Shown: positions 16,471-29,416, counted from the stretch's first letter. The stretch: DNA of 64,000 nt from Mycolicibacterium pulveris (GCF_010725725.1 NZ_AP022599.1:744001-808000); one strand, 5' to 3'. Made by a program: numbers and translations. Notes: generated by a model from the sequence alone, not told the origin.

Positions 16471-16968
16471 CTACAGCAGCTCGAGCAGGAACGGCAGCTC
16501 CTGCGATGCATACCAGGCCAGGTCGTGGTCCTGGGCGTCGCCGACGACGAGATCGGCGTCTTCGTCGCCGAGGTCGGCGGCGTCGACGGCCTCGATCGCC
16601 GCGCGCACGGCGTCCTCCGCGTCGGCGTTGTCGACGTAGGCGGCGACCACGTCGGCCAGCGCCACCGGGCCTGCCAACCGCACCACCGCGTCGTCGAGGT
16701 CGGGACGGGCGGTGGCCTCTTCGACGTCGGCGACCAACACCGCCCGTCGCGGCGGAAGATCACCCTCGTTCTCCCCGCCGAGCAGCCGCAGCGACGCCAG
16801 CGCAGCTTCCCGCAGCGCCACCTCGGCGAGTTCGTCGTCGTCGCCCTCGGAGTACGCCTCCCGGAGCGTGGGTGTCACCGCGAACGCAGTTCCGTTGCGG
16901 GCGTGCAGCATTTGGTCAGCGACGAGCCGCTGCAACATGGCGATGGTCGCCGGGACGTAGACACGCAC
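16471..16968 (-). CDS. Conserved mycobacterial protein (Rv3231c-like, DUF6912)
   Basis: The 165-residue acidic, alanine-rich protein begins MRVYVPATIAMLQRLVADQM and ends DLAWYASQELPFLLELL. It has no membrane helix or recognised catalytic motif. It is conserved at this position next to the DesA3 reductase in mycobacteria. GTG at 16968 is chosen because it lies 9 bp after the upstream BCCT stop, giving a probable operon. Function unknown. Confidence 0.8.
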   Translation of the reverse strand: MRVYVPATIAMLQRLVADQMLHARNGTAFAVTPTLREAYSEGDDDELAEVALREAALASLRLLGGENEGDLPPRRAVLVADVEEATARPDLDDAVVRLAGPVALADVVAAYVDNADAEDAVRAAIEAVDAADLGDEDADLVVGDAQDHDLAWYASQELPFLLELL

Positions 16969-16977
16969 CTGGTGAGG

Positions 16978-18714
16978 TTATCCCTTGTCGGCCGACGGGT
17001 CCTTCTGCACCGCGATGACGAAATCGTCGCCGTGCTGGGTGACGCCGCTGATCACGGCGTCGTTGACCGCTTCCATGGCGTAGCGCTGACGCACCATCAT
17101 CGGATCCTTGCGCAGATCCTTGACCAGCGCGACGGCCAGCCCGACCATCACCACCACGAACGGCACCGCCGCGATGATCGTGATCGACTGCAGCCCGTTG
17201 AGGGCGTCGGCGCCACCGACCAGCAGCATCACCGCCGCGACCGCGCCGGTCGCGACACCCCAGAAGATGACCGTGGGCCGGGTCGGTTTGATCGTGCCCC
17301 GCTCGGACAGCGAGCCCATCACGACCGAGGCGGCGTCGGCCCCGGAGACGAAGAAGATCGCCACCAATGCCATCACCAGGATGCTGATCGCCGTCGCCCA
17401 CGGGAACTGCTCGAGGGTGCTGAACAGCTGCTCTTCCAGGCTGCCCTCCCCGGCCAGGTCGACCCCCGATTGCTGCTGGCTGATCGCGGCACCGCCCAGC
17501 ACGCAGAACCAGATCAGCGACACCACGCTCGGCACGAACAGCACGCCGGCGACGAACTGCCGAATGGTGCGCCCACGGGAGATCCGGGCGATGAACATGC
17601 CGACGAACGGCGTCCAGGAGATCCACCACGCCCAGTAGAAGACCGTCCACGACTGCAGCCAAGCGTTCACTTCGGCGCCCTCGGCGCCGGTGCGCGCCGA
17701 CATCATCGCCAGGTCCTGCAGATAGCTGCCGACCGAGGTGGGCACCAGGTTCAAGATGAACACGGTCGGGCCGACGACGAACAGAAACGCCGCCAAGAAG
17801 AGAGCCAACACCATGTTGATGTTGGACAGCCACTGAATGCCTTTGGCCACACCCGAAACCGCGGACAGAACAAACCCACAGGTCAGGATCGCGATGATGA
17901 TGATCAGCACGGCGTTGCCGATTTCGCCGATCCCGCTGACGATCTGCAGACCGCTGCGGATCTGCAGCGCACCCAGTCCGAGCGAGGCAGCCGAGCCGAA
18001 CAGCGTGGCGAAGATCGCCAGCATGTCGATCAACTTGCCCCACCCGCCGTTGGCCCGCGACCCGAGCAGGGGTTCGAACGCCGCGCTGATCAGCTGCAGC
18101 CGGCCCTTGCGGTAGACGCCATAGGCGATCGCCAGACCGACCACCGCGTAGATGGCCCACGGGTGCAGTGTCCAGTGGAACAGCGTGGTGGCCATCGCGT
18201 TCTGCACGGCCTCGGGGTTGCCCGGCGGGCCGGTGCCGGGCGGCGGCGTCACGAAGTGCGACAGCGGTTCGCTGACGCCGAAGAACATCAGGCCGATACC
18301 CATCCCGGCGCTGAACATCATCGCGATCCACGACACCGTGCGGAATTCCGGCTCTTCGTCGTCGCGGCCGAGCGGGATGTTGCCGTACCGGCTGACCGCG
18401 ATCCACAACACGAACAGCACGAACCCCGACGCGGTGAGCACGAACAACCAGCCGGTGTTGTTCATCACCCAACTCAGGGCGTTGTCGGATGCGGTGGCCA
18501 ACGATTGCGTGTTGAGGAAGCCCCACAGCAAAAAGCTGACCGCGATGACGGCGGTGACGCCGAAGACGACCCAGTCCACCCCCCGCGAGCGCCGGTAGGC
18601 CGCGCCCTCGACGGGCACGTCGAGCACCGGGTGCGGCACCACTTCGTCGGTCGGCGACCTCAGGGGCGCGCCGACACGCTCAGCGGGTTTGCTTCGTTCT
18701 GGACTTGTCGTCAT
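16978..18714 (-). CDS. BCCT-family betaine/choline/carnitine transporter
   Basis: The roughly 578-residue protein has about 12 membrane helices and the BCCT signature WTVFYWAWWISWTPFVGMFI with the tryptophan box. The substrate-site region GMGIGLMFFGVSEPL is also present. Such carriers import glycine betaine, choline or related compatible solutes with Na+ or H+, often for osmoprotection. ATG at 18714 is chosen; a TTG at 18768 would add 18 residues and sits 6 nt after the preceding gene's stop, but none has a strong ribosome binding site. It is not at this place in M. tuberculosis as I recall, so it may be lineage-specific. Confidence 0.92.
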   Translation of the reverse strand: MTTSPERSKPAERVGAPLRSPTDEVVPHPVLDVPVEGAAYRRSRGVDWVVFGVTAVIAVSFLLWGFLNTQSLATASDNALSWVMNNTGWLFVLTASGFVLFVLWIAVSRYGNIPLGRDDEEPEFRTVSWIAMMFSAGMGIGLMFFGVSEPLSHFVTPPPGTGPPGNPEAVQNAMATTLFHWTLHPWAIYAVVGLAIAYGVYRKGRLQLISAAFEPLLGSRANGGWGKLIDMLAIFATLFGSAASLGLGALQIRSGLQIVSGIGEIGNAVLIIIIAILTCGFVLSAVSGVAKGIQWLSNINMVLALFLAAFLFVVGPTVFILNLVPTSVGSYLQDLAMMSARTGAEGAEVNAWLQSWTVFYWAWWISWTPFVGMFIARISRGRTIRQFVAGVLFVPSVVSLIWFCVLGGAAISQQQSGVDLAGEGSLEEQLFSTLEQFPWATAISILVMALVAIFFVSGADAASVVMGSLSERGTIKPTRPTVIFWGVATGAVAAVMLLVGGADALNGLQSITIIAAVPFVVVMVGLAVALVKDLRKDPMMVRQRYAMEAVNDAVISGVTQHGDDFVIAVQKDPSADKG

Positions 18715-18774
18715 CGACGAACCATTCGACCGCGTAGCGGCCGCGAAATCAAATGTCCTGGTGAGCAACGGGGT

Positions 18775-20184
18775 TTACTGTGCGGCCTCACGCAACTCGT
18801 CGAGGGCCTCGGAGATCAGCGACGGCAGCACGCCGACGTCGCTCATCGCGTCGCGGTCGGCATTGATGCCGTAGTAGACCATGCCGTTGTACGACGTGAC
18901 TCCGATGGCCAGCACCTGGTTGTGCAGCAACGGCGGCACCGCGTACGTCTCGAGCAGCTTTGCCCCCGCGATGTACATCTGGCTCTGCGCGCCGGGCACG
19001 TTGGTGATCAGCAGGTTGAACTGTCGCGCCGAGAAACTCGTCGCCACCCGAATTCCCATGGCGTGCAACGTCGGTGGGGCGAACCCCGACAACGTGACGA
19101 TGGTTCTGGCGTCGACGAGGCTGGCCGCGGTCGGATGGGACTCGGTGGCGTGCGCGATCTGCGACAGCCGGATCACCGCGTTGCCCTCCCCGACGGGCAG
19201 ATCCACCAGAAACGGCGACACCTCGCTGATCGCCTGTCCGGGCCCGCCGGTGTCCAGTTCGGCATCCGGATACACCGACATCGGCGCCATGGCCCGCACG
19301 GTGGTCGACGCGGTCACCGGCTCCCCACGCGACATCAACCAGTTACGCAACGCGCCGGCGATGACCGCGAGCACGACATCGTTGACGTCGCAGTCATAAC
19401 GGGCCCGCACCATCCGGTAGTCCTCGAGCTTGCCGCTGGCCACGGTGATCCGCCGGTTGCGCGACACCGTGGTGTTGAGCGGACTGCTCGGCGCGTTACC
19501 GCGGGCGACGGTGCGCGCGACGTCGATGAACCGGCGGCCCACCTCGACCCATTGACCGGCGTTGGTGGCGGCCTCGGCCACCGCCGAACGCACCGCGCCG
19601 AGCTGCTCGGCGGGACGGGTGATCCACTCGCCCACCGCGCCGAGCAGCAGCTGACGGTCGCTGGGCTCGCGGGCCGGAATCCAGATGTCCTCGCCGAACT
19701 GCGGCGGCTTCTGCGTGCGGTCGGCGATGACGTGCCCGATCTCCAGCGCGGTCATCCCGTTCACCAGCGCCTGGTGCGACTTGGTGTAGAGCGCGATGCG
19801 GTTCTTGGCCAAGCCCTCGATGAGGTACATCTCCCACAGCGGCCTCGACTTGTCCAACGGCCGTGAGCCGAGCCGGGCGATGAGCTCGTGCAGCTGCGCG
19901 TCGCTGCCCGGCGACGGCAACGCCGAGCGGCGAATGTGGTAGGTGATGTCGAAATCGCGGTCGTCGACCCACACCGGCCGGGCCAGCCCCAACGTCACCT
20001 CACGCACCTTCTGGCGGTACCGCGGAATCTGCGGAAGGCGTTGCTCGACCGTGGCCAGCAGGGTCTCATAGCTCAGCCCGCTCCGCGGCTTGCGCAGGAT
20101 CGCCAGCGACCCGACGTACATGGGGGTCGAACTGTTCTCGAGTTGGTAGAAGGCCGCGTCCGACGCCGACAACCTGGTCACCAT
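18775..20184 (-). CDS. WS/DGAT-family acyltransferase-like protein with altered catalytic motif
   Basis: The 469-residue protein matches the wax ester synthase/diacylglycerol acyltransferase family over its full length: start MVTRLSASDAAFYQLE, PLWEMYLIEGL, GALRNWLMSRGE and late NVPGAQSQMYIAGAKL. However, the family motif HHxxxDG reads H137-Q-A-L-V-N-G143, so the second (catalytic) histidine is Gln and the Asp is Asn. It could be inactive, regulatory or use another chemistry. ATG at 20184 has GAGGAG 10 nt upstream. It corresponds positionally to Rv3233c/Rv3234c (tgs3). Confidence 0.88.
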   Translation of the reverse strand: MVTRLSASDAAFYQLENSSTPMYVGSLAILRKPRSGLSYETLLATVEQRLPQIPRYRQKVREVTLGLARPVWVDDRDFDITYHIRRSALPSPGSDAQLHELIARLGSRPLDKSRPLWEMYLIEGLAKNRIALYTKSHQALVNGMTALEIGHVIADRTQKPPQFGEDIWIPAREPSDRQLLLGAVGEWITRPAEQLGAVRSAVAEAATNAGQWVEVGRRFIDVARTVARGNAPSSPLNTTVSRNRRITVASGKLEDYRMVRARYDCDVNDVVLAVIAGALRNWLMSRGEPVTASTTVRAMAPMSVYPDAELDTGGPGQAISEVSPFLVDLPVGEGNAVIRLSQIAHATESHPTAASLVDARTIVTLSGFAPPTLHAMGIRVATSFSARQFNLLITNVPGAQSQMYIAGAKLLETYAVPPLLHNQVLAIGVTSYNGMVYYGINADRDAMSDVGVLPSLISEALDELREAAQ

Positions 20185-20387
20185 CGCGACGCGGCTCCTC
20201 CCCGTGATGTGTGTGCGGTCAGCAGCGCTTCCGGCGCGGCCAGTATCGGATGTCGCAACGTTATCCGGCTGTGCGGCCATGTCGCATCACAGGTGCGTGG
20301 CGGCCCCCGTGAACCGTGCGATCATGAAGGAGTCTGCGACTCTCCGGCAGACGTGTCCTGTCACGTCCACCGTTGGAGAGCCTTTCG

Positions 20388-20906
20388 ATGACAATCGCGC
20401 GCACGTCGTCCGTCACCGATACGGCGCTGGTTTCGCCGGTCATCGACTACGAGCCACCGCCCTCCGGCCGGTCTGCCTGTCCTGCCCCGAATCATGAAGC
20501 GCTGCGCCGCCACACGCCTCGACCCCTTCGCGCGGCACCCGGTTCCTCACGCGACTGCGCACCTCCCCGGGCCGCCGTCGTCTTCGCCGACGCGGCGTTG
20601 CGGCGACTGCTCGAAATCATCGACCGGCGCAGGCCCGTCGGGCAGCTGCGCCCGATCCTGGCACCAGAACTGACCGACATCGTCGTCGCCATGGCTCGGT
20701 CATCGCACGAGACCACCCGCCACGGCGGAAAAGGCACCGCTGCCCGCCTGCAGCGGATCCGGCTGCGGATGGTCGATGACGGCTCGAGCACCCCGGCCGC
20801 TGAGGTGTTCGGCACCTACACCCGCGGACAGCGGGTACGCGCACTCGCCGCGCGCATCGCTTTGATACAGGACCGATGGCGCATAGTCGCCATCCAGATC
20901 GGCTGA
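20388..20906 (+). CDS. Rv3235-like protein of unknown function
   Basis: A 172-residue Arg/Ala/Pro-rich protein. The N-terminal 65 residues look disordered; the C-terminal half (AALRRLLEIIDRRRPVGQLR through GTYTRGQRVRALAARIALIQ) is a compact predicted domain of the actinobacterial Rv3235-like (DUF6459) family. GGAGAG lies 7 nt before ATG 20388. It is divergent from the WS/DGAT-like gene, and precedes the SRPBCC gene and secA1. The association with secA in actinobacteria hints at a link to secretion, but no function is established. Confidence 0.82.
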   Translation: MTIARTSSVTDTALVSPVIDYEPPPSGRSACPAPNHEALRRHTPRPLRAAPGSSRDCAPPRAAVVFADAALRRLLEIIDRRRPVGQLRPILAPELTDIVVAMARSSHETTRHGGKGTAARLQRIRLRMVDDGSSTPAAEVFGTYTRGQRVRALAARIALIQDRWRIVAIQIG

Positions 20907-20968
20907 GCCGATAGGGTTTTTGCGAAGCTCGCCCAGCCCGGGGACGACGACGAGGAAGGACCCAGGGA

Positions 20969-21432
20969 ATGCAGGGAAACGTTGTCAGCGTGGAACGCGT
21001 GATCCGGGCACCTGCCGAGTCGATCTTCGCATTGCTGGCCGACGCCGGTAAGCATTCCAGCTTCGACGGCTCGGGCACCGTCGACCACTCGGCGCAGCCT
21101 TCCCAATCGTTGTCGCTGGGCTCGCAGTTCGGCATGTCGATGCGCAGCCGACCTGAGTCGCTGTTCCTGCCATACCGCACCACCAACACCGTCATCGAGT
21201 TCGAACCCAACCGCCGCATCGCGTGGAAGACCACCATCGGGCCGGGCGGGCTGATCGGCGGCCGGATCTGGCGTTACGAACTCGAACCCGTGCCCGACGG
21301 CACCCTGGTGCGCGAGAGCTGGGACGTCTCCGAGGACCGGCAACGGCCGGTGCTCAAGTTGGGTTCGATGCCCAGGCAGGCCGAGGACGGGATGCGCGCC
21401 ACGCTGGAACGCATCGCCGCCCTCGTGGAGCC

Positions 21433-21436
<4 letters not shown>
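20969..21436 (+). CDS. SRPBCC (START-like) ligand-binding protein
   Basis: The 155-residue protein has the helix-grip pattern of the SRPBCC/polyketide-cyclase superfamily: [20 protein letters not shown] at the start, strands around [13 protein letters not shown], and a C-terminal helix ([17 protein letters not shown]). These proteins bind hydrophobic ligands; no substrate can be named. The ATG at 20969 follows GAGGAAGGAC. Its stop TAA (21434-21436) overlaps the stop TAG of convergent secA1 in the tetranucleotide CTAA. Confidence 0.88.
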
Positions 21437-24261
<2,825 letters not shown>

Positions 24262-24360
24262 GCGGTATCCCCTGTTGGTCGGAGTTTCGAGATCAACCCA
24301 TGGTAGGGGAATGCGGGCCGCAGCCGCCCGAACAGCGCCGGTCCAGGCAAAACAGCGGGG

Positions 24361-25026
24361 TCAGGCCAGCCGGATCAGCCCGTAGTCGTAGGCGTGGCGG
24401 CGGTACACGACGCTGGGCCTGTCGCTTTCCTTGTCGTGGAACAGGAAGAAGTCGTGGCCCACGAGCTCCATCTGTGACAGCGCGTCGTCGACGGTCATCG
24501 GGGTGGCCGGGTGCTCCTTGACCCGCACGATGCGGCCGGGCTCGTAACCGTCGACCGCGGCGCCGTCGACCTGCTCCTCGGTCACGGGTTTCGGCAGCGG
24601 GGGCAGCGGCTGCGCCGCGGTCGCCTCGGCGACCGACAGCGGTGTCTTGTCGCCGTAGTGGATCTTGCGGCGGTCGTTGGCGCGACGGAGCCGTTCCTCG
24701 AGCTTGTCCACCGCGGCTTCCATCGCGCCGTAGAAGCTGTCGGCGCAGGCTTCGGCGCGGACCACCGGGCCGCGGCCGCGCGCGGTGATCTCGATATGTT
24801 GACAGTTCTTGCGTTGGCGCCGGTTGCGCTCGTGGTCGAGTTCCACGTCGAACAGGTAGATGGTGCGGTCGAGTCGTTCCAGGCGGCACAGCTTTTCTGA
24901 GACGTACACGCGGAAGTGGTCGGGAATCTCGACGTTGCGCCCCTTGAGGACGACCTCTGCGCGTGGTTCGGGCTTCTCGGACTCGACGGCCTTCGGTTGG
25001 GCTGATTCGACGGATTGGGTTGACAT
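24361..25026 (-). CDS. hpf: Long-form ribosome hibernation promoting factor
   Basis: The 221-residue protein has an N-terminal S30AE domain (VVLKGRNVEIPDHFRVYVSE, basic helix NRRQRKNCQHIEI) and a C-terminal dimerisation domain (KEHPATPMTVDDALSQMELV, HDFFLFHDKESDRPSVVYRR, YDYGLIRL). It stabilises inactive 70S/100S ribosomes in stationary phase. ATG at 25026 is chosen; GTG 25050 is also in frame and neither has a strong ribosome binding site. The C-terminal residues are about 100 bp upstream of secA1. Orthologue of Rv3241c. A 280-bp leader region with paired repeats lies upstream. Confidence 0.93.
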   Translation of the reverse strand: MSTQSVESAQPKAVESEKPEPRAEVVLKGRNVEIPDHFRVYVSEKLCRLERLDRTIYLFDVELDHERNRRQRKNCQHIEITARGRGPVVRAEACADSFYGAMEAAVDKLEERLRRANDRRKIHYGDKTPLSVAEATAAQPLPPLPKPVTEEQVDGAAVDGYEPGRIVRVKEHPATPMTVDDALSQMELVGHDFFLFHDKESDRPSVVYRRHAYDYGLIRLA

Positions 25027-25306
25027 GCTAGGCAACTCGCTTCTCTTCACGTCCGCACGCGGCTGCGTGCCCGGGCTGTCTGAATTCGCGCCGACGTGGC
25101 ATTGATCCTCTCGCCGCTCGCCGGTGCAAGGTGTCGACTACTCACCTCCTACCGCTGGTGGCGATGCTGGCGCCTCGTGCCGGGCGCCGCCGTGAGCATT
25201 CACGGATCGTTGATGCCGACGGTAGCCGTGTTCACCTCCCAGTGCCACCCAATTGGTCGACGTGTTCACCGTTCGTCACATTCCTTTGATCCCTGAGAAA
25301 TTGCCC
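25027..25306 (-). promoter_or_regulatory. Leader/promoter region of hpf with paired 16-bp boxes
   Basis: There is no convincing gene in this 280-bp spacer. It holds two near-identical 16-bp boxes, GGTAGCCGTGTTCACC (25221-25236) and GGTCGACGTGTTCACC (25255-25270), differing at two positions and spaced 34 bp start-to-start, plus a hairpin CCGTGA...TCACGG (25190-25205). These look like regulator binding sites for the stationary-phase gene hpf. A consensus promoter could not be placed. Confidence 0.5.
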
Positions 25307-25307
25307 T

Positions 25308-25326
25308 CCCCGTCACGTGGGCGGGG
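25308..25326 (-). terminator. Terminator hairpin of comF operon
   Basis: CCCCGTC and GGCGGGG (with one G-T pair) form a GC-rich stem around ACGTG, one base downstream of the comF stop on the minus strand, followed by a short A/T-rich stretch (CAATTTC). It would separate the mtrA-mtrB-lpqB-comF unit from hpf. Confidence 0.6.
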
Positions 25327-25327
25327 T

Positions 25328-25957
25328 TCAGGCGTTGGCCACTGCGAGAACCGCCGCGACCCGGACCCCGCCCGCGTGCAGCACGCGAACGGATTCGCAC
25401 GCGGTGGCACCGGTGGTGACGATGTCGTCGACGAGCAGGACCTCCCCCGCGACGGCGCGGACGGGCTTGACGCGACCCGCGATGTTGCGTTCGCGATCGG
25501 CTGTGGACAGGCCGACGGAGTCGACGACCAAGGCCCGGGTGCGCAGCGCCTGGGCGACGGTGACACCCGGGAGTCCGGCCGACGCGGTCCTTGCCATCCG
25601 GGTCACCGGGTCGCCGCCCCGTCGCCGGGCCGCCCAGCGCCGGGTCGGCGCGGGCACCACGGTCAGCGGTGTGTCGACGACGCCCCAAGTGAGCAGGTGC
25701 ACCAGTCCCGTCCGCAGCGCGGCGGCCAACGGCGGGATGAGGTCGGCGCGGCCGCGCTCTTTGACCGCGACGATGGCCTCCCTTCGGGCCCCCGCGTAGC
25801 GACCCAGGGAGAACACGGGCACGCCCGGGTCGAGCCGTGCCGTGATGAGGTGCGGCTGATCGAGCCTGACCTGCAGCGTGCTCGCACACGCATCGCACCA
25901 CCGCGACGACGGCGCACCGCAGCCCCCGCACTGCAGCGGCAGGACCAGGTCGAGCAT
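25328..25957 (-). CDS. ComF-family phosphoribosyltransferase-like protein
   Basis: The 209-residue protein begins with a zinc-finger-like region LPLQCGGCGAPSSRWCDACA and ends with a type I phosphoribosyltransferase fold including the PRPP loop EVLLVDDIVTTGATA. ComF proteins assist uptake of transforming DNA in naturally competent bacteria; in mycobacteria the role is unproven (Rv3242c). It lies 49 bp downstream of lpqB on the same strand, probably the last gene of the mtrAB-lpqB operon. Confidence 0.9.
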   Translation of the reverse strand: MLDLVLPLQCGGCGAPSSRWCDACASTLQVRLDQPHLITARLDPGVPVFSLGRYAGARREAIVAVKERGRADLIPPLAAALRTGLVHLLTWGVVDTPLTVVPAPTRRWAARRRGGDPVTRMARTASAGLPGVTVAQALRTRALVVDSVGLSTADRERNIAGRVKPVRAVAGEVLLVDDIVTTGATACESVRVLHAGGVRVAAVLAVANA

Positions 25958-26006
25958 GTCCGCAGTGTCTCGCTTGGCTGCGACATTCTTCGCTTCGGCG
26001 CCATCG

Positions 26007-27764
26007 TCAGCCCGGCAGCACCGGTTCGGCGCCGGGCACCATCAGCGGCCGCACATCGGCCCACGCCAGGTTGTCCTCCCCCGCGGTTCCGGACAGCTGG
26101 TGTACGCCGCGCGCGTCGGCGACGTACACCGTCGAGGGGTTGGCGGCCACGGTGGTGACCGGCATGACCAGGTTCTCGCTCGGCCCGTCGGAGTTGACGC
26201 CGTCGAGGTTGACGTAGGACACCGGATGCTGCGGGTCGGTGCGGGTGACGACGATGTCGTCGCCGGTGCGCCACGACAGCGAAACCACCGTGTCGCCGAG
26301 CCCGAAGCCCAGCCGGCGGGGGTAGGTCAACGCGTAGCCGCCGTCGGGGTTCTGCTCCACGCCCGCCAGGATCACCTGACCATCGACCACCATGGCGGCA
26401 CGGGTGCCGTCGCGCGACAACTGCAGTTCGGCGATGACGCCGGGAAACTTCGTCGCCACCCGGGTGGCGTCCACGGGTATGCGGGCTGGTTGCCCCGAGG
26501 CGTCCTGGATGACGCGGATGATCGTGTTGCCGTCGACCACCACCCAGATCGCGTTGTCCAGCGACCAGCTGGGCCGGGTCAGGCTGCGGGCGTCAAGCAC
26601 CTGCGACGCCGCGCCGCCGAGCCGGCCCACCCACAGCGACGACGCCATGTCCGGTGCGCCGGGCCGCGCGGTGACGACCGACGCGACGTCCTGGCCGCTA
26701 CGCGACACCGCCGCCGCGGTCTGATCCGGCATCTGCCCGAACGAACCCGCCACCCGTGGCGCGCGTTGGCCGTCGAGCGCCACCAGCGAGCCGCCGACGA
26801 GCGCGTGCAGCCCCGCCGCCGCCCCGGACGCCGCGCCCGGGTCGGTGGCCGCCACGTCCGAGGTCTCCCAGCCGTCGGCGAACCGGTCGTCGAGCGCGGC
26901 GCCGTCGGCGTTGATCACGTACGGGCCGTTGATCCCGGCCCGCGACAGTGTCCAAATGATCTGCGCCGCAAGCAATTGCCGACTTTGCGGGTCGGTCATC
27001 GACAGGTTTTCCAGGTCGATGCGGGCACCGCCGTAGCCCCGGCCGACCCCGGTCTTGCCGCCGTCGGCCCGTGTCACCGGGCCGCGCAGCCGCAGTGGGG
27101 GGCCGAGGAGGTTGCGCACGGTGTTGGCCATCTCCGGGCGCGGTCCGGCGATCAGCTTGCTGACCAGCTCGGTGGCCAGCTGGTCGGAGTCCGACACCGC
27201 GACGTAGCGGGGGTCGGGCACCACGGTACTTCCCGTCGGGTCCGCGAAGTACAGCGTGTAGCGCTTGTAGGTGGCCTGAAACTGTTGCCAGTCAAGGAAA
27301 ACCCCGTTGGGCAGTTTGTCGATGCGCCAGCCGTCCGGCGTCTTGACCAGCTCGATGGGCCCCGGGTCGGGCAGCGCGCCCTCGCCCGTCTCGAAGACGC
27401 CCATGTCCGACAGCGACCCGAGGATGTCGGCGCGCATGGTCACCGACACCCGATCGGGGCCACGAGTCTCGACGAACACCACGTTGTCGATGAGCAGCGC
27501 GCTGCCGGCGTCATCCCAACCGCGCGAGGCTGATTCGGTGAGGAACTGGCGGGCGGCCAAATGCCGGTTGGCGGGATCGGCGGTGGCCTTGAGGAACTCG
27601 CGCAACAACACGTCGGGGTCCATGCCCGGGGTGGGTTTGGGCAGGCTCGGCGGTGCCGGCCGGTCGACCGTGCCGATCGCTTGTGGCGCAGACGAACTCG
27701 GCACCCCGGCACAGCCCGTCAACACCAACACCAGCAGCCATACGGCCGCCAGCACCCGTTTCAC
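26007..27764 (-). CDS. lpqB: LpqB, lipoprotein partner of the MtrAB system
   Basis: The 585-residue lipoprotein has signal peptide [20 protein letters not shown] with lipobox LTGC (lipidated Cys18). A GerMN-like domain (about 60-200) precedes a C-terminal beta-propeller-like region. In mycobacteria LpqB interacts with the extracytoplasmic part of MtrB and modulates MtrA phosphorylation, influencing cell-wall homeostasis and division. GTG at 27764 overlaps the mtrB stop (GTGA), giving translational coupling. Length matches M. tuberculosis (583). Confidence 0.96.
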   Translation of the reverse strand: MKRVLAAVWLLVLVLTGCAGVPSSSAPQAIGTVDRPAPPSLPKPTPGMDPDVLLREFLKATADPANRHLAARQFLTESASRGWDDAGSALLIDNVVFVETRGPDRVSVTMRADILGSLSDMGVFETGEGALPDPGPIELVKTPDGWRIDKLPNGVFLDWQQFQATYKRYTLYFADPTGSTVVPDPRYVAVSDSDQLATELVSKLIAGPRPEMANTVRNLLGPPLRLRGPVTRADGGKTGVGRGYGGARIDLENLSMTDPQSRQLLAAQIIWTLSRAGINGPYVINADGAALDDRFADGWETSDVAATDPGAASGAAAGLHALVGGSLVALDGQRAPRVAGSFGQMPDQTAAAVSRSGQDVASVVTARPGAPDMASSLWVGRLGGAASQVLDARSLTRPSWSLDNAIWVVVDGNTIIRVIQDASGQPARIPVDATRVATKFPGVIAELQLSRDGTRAAMVVDGQVILAGVEQNPDGGYALTYPRRLGFGLGDTVVSLSWRTGDDIVVTRTDPQHPVSYVNLDGVNSDGPSENLVMPVTTVAANPSTVYVADARGVHQLSGTAGEDNLAWADVRPLMVPGAEPVLPG

Positions 27765-29416
27765 ACCTTCTCCTGCGCAGCTTCACGGTCCCGGCCGCTA
27801 CGCGGCGGGCTCTCGGGCCCAATGGGTTTCATCGGCAGCGGGCTCGTGGTCACCTTGTGACCACGCACCAGCGGAAGGGTGAGCCGGAAGCAGGCGCCCT
27901 TGCCGGGCTCGCCCCAGGCCTCCAGCCGACCCTGGTGCAGCCGGGCGTCCTCGATGCTGATCGCCAGCCCGAGACCGGTTCCGCCCGAACGGCGCACCCG
28001 CGACGGATCCGACCGCCAGAACCGGCTGAACACCAGCTTCTCCTCACCCGGCCGCAGCCCGACACCGAAATCGCGGACGGTGACCGCGACGGTGTCCTCG
28101 TCGGCGGCCATCCGGATCTGCACGGGTTTGTGCTCGGCGTGGTCGATGGCGTTGGCGATCAGGTTGCGCAGGATGCGTTCCACCCGGCGCGGATCGACCT
28201 CGGCGATGACCTCCTCGGTCGGCATGTCCACGATCAGCTCGATGCCGGCGTCGGCGGCGAGGTGGCCCACGTTGTCCAGCGCGCTTCGCACCGTCGAGCG
28301 CAGATCCAGCGACTCGACCGACAGTTCGGCCACGCCCGCGTCGTGGCGCGAGATCTCGAGCAGATCGTTGAGCAGGGTCTCGAAGCGGTCCAGCTCGCTG
28401 ACCATCAGCTCGATCGAGCGGCGCAACGCCGGGTCGAGGTCGTCGCTGTGGTCGTGGATCAGGTCGGCGGCCATCCGCACCGTCGTCAGCGGGGTGCGCA
28501 GCTCGTGGCTCACGTCGGAGGTGAACCGGCGCTGCAGGTTGCCGAACTCCTCGAGCTGGGTGATCTGGCGCGACAGGCTTTCGGCCATGTCGTTGAACGA
28601 CACGGCCAGCCGGGCCATGTCGTCCTCGCCGCGCACCGGCATCCGCTCGGTGAGATGGCCCTCGGCGAATCGTTCGGCGATGCGCGACGCCGAGCGCACC
28701 GGAAGCACGATCTGGCGGGCCACCAGCAGCGCGATGGCGGCCAGCAGGCCCAGCAGGACGACGGCGCCGGTCGCCATGGTGCCGCGCACCAGCGCGATCG
28801 TGGACTCCTCGTTGTTCAGCGGAAAGATCAGGTACAGCTCGAGGTTGGCCACCGGCGACGACGTCGGGGTGCCGATGATCAGCGCGGGCCCGGAGAACGC
28901 GTCGGTGTGCACGGTGGCGTACTGGTAGCTGACCTGACCGGCCTTGACGAACTCGCGCAGCGCGTTGGGCACCTGCTGCACCGGTCCGGCCGCGGTGGCC
29001 GCCCGGGGCCCGTCGCCCGGCACCACCAGCACCGCGTCGAAGGTGCCCGCCAGGCCGGGCCCGTTGTCGGCGGTGCGGTCGATCAGCGTGTTGCGGGCCA
29101 GCTGCAGGCTGCTGTCCAACGAGCGGGTCTCCTCGCCGCCGACGATGCCGCTGACGGTGCTGCGGGCACGGTCGATCTCCTCGGTGCCCGCCTGCACCTT
29201 GCCTTCCAGGATCCGGTCGGTGATCTGGCTGGTGAGCACGAAGCCCAGCACCAGAATGACGGCCAGCGACAACCCGAGGGTCAGGGTCACCACGCGCAGC
29301 TGCAACGAGCGCCGCCAGGCCAGGCCCAGCGCGCGACCCAGCGCACCCAGTCCGCGAACCAGTGGTGCCGACGGCCCCCAGCGCCCGCGAATGCGTCGCC
29401 TGGAGCCAAAGATCAT
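27761..29416 (-). CDS. mtrB: MtrB, sensor histidine kinase
   Basis: The roughly 551-residue kinase has a first membrane helix ([20 protein letters not shown]), an extracytoplasmic sensor domain of about 150 residues, a second helix ([20 protein letters not shown]), HAMP domain, HisKA ([20 protein letters not shown], phospho-His) and HATPase ([21 protein letters not shown]). It is the sensor for MtrA, linked to cell division and envelope maintenance. ATG 29416 (MIFGSRRR) matches the M. tuberculosis start; GTG 29422 is the alternative. It overlaps lpqB. Confidence 0.97.
   Translation of the reverse strand: MIFGSRRRIRGRWGPSAPLVRGLGALGRALGLAWRRSLQLRVVTLTLGLSLAVILVLGFVLTSQITDRILEGKVQAGTEEIDRARSTVSGIVGGEETRSLDSSLQLARNTLIDRTADNGPGLAGTFDAVLVVPGDGPRAATAAGPVQQVPNALREFVKAGQVSYQYATVHTDAFSGPALIIGTPTSSPVANLELYLIFPLNNEESTIALVRGTMATGAVVLLGLLAAIALLVARQIVLPVRSASRIAERFAEGHLTERMPVRGEDDMARLAVSFNDMAESLSRQITQLEEFGNLQRRFTSDVSHELRTPLTTVRMAADLIHDHSDDLDPALRRSIELMVSELDRFETLLNDLLEISRHDAGVAELSVESLDLRSTVRSALDNVGHLAADAGIELIVDMPTEEVIAEVDPRRVERILRNLIANAIDHAEHKPVQIRMAADEDTVAVTVRDFGVGLRPGEEKLVFSRFWRSDPSRVRRSGGTGLGLAISIEDARLHQGRLEAWGEPGKGACFRLTLPLVRGHKVTTSPLPMKPIGPESPPRSGRDREAAQEKV

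Noticed and set aside
16525..19866. Very long open frame (over 1,100 codons) on the plus strand opposite the BCCT and WS/DGAT-like genes
   Set aside because: It is antisense to two well-supported genes, is rich in His, Arg, Asp and Gln typical of complementary-frame translation of GC-rich coding DNA, and matches no protein family I know.
25044..25148. Possible 33-codon reading frame in the hpf leader starting at a GTG after GGAGG
   Set aside because: The Shine-Dalgarno-like GGAGG overlaps the start codon, the product resembles nothing, and base composition gives no coding signal.
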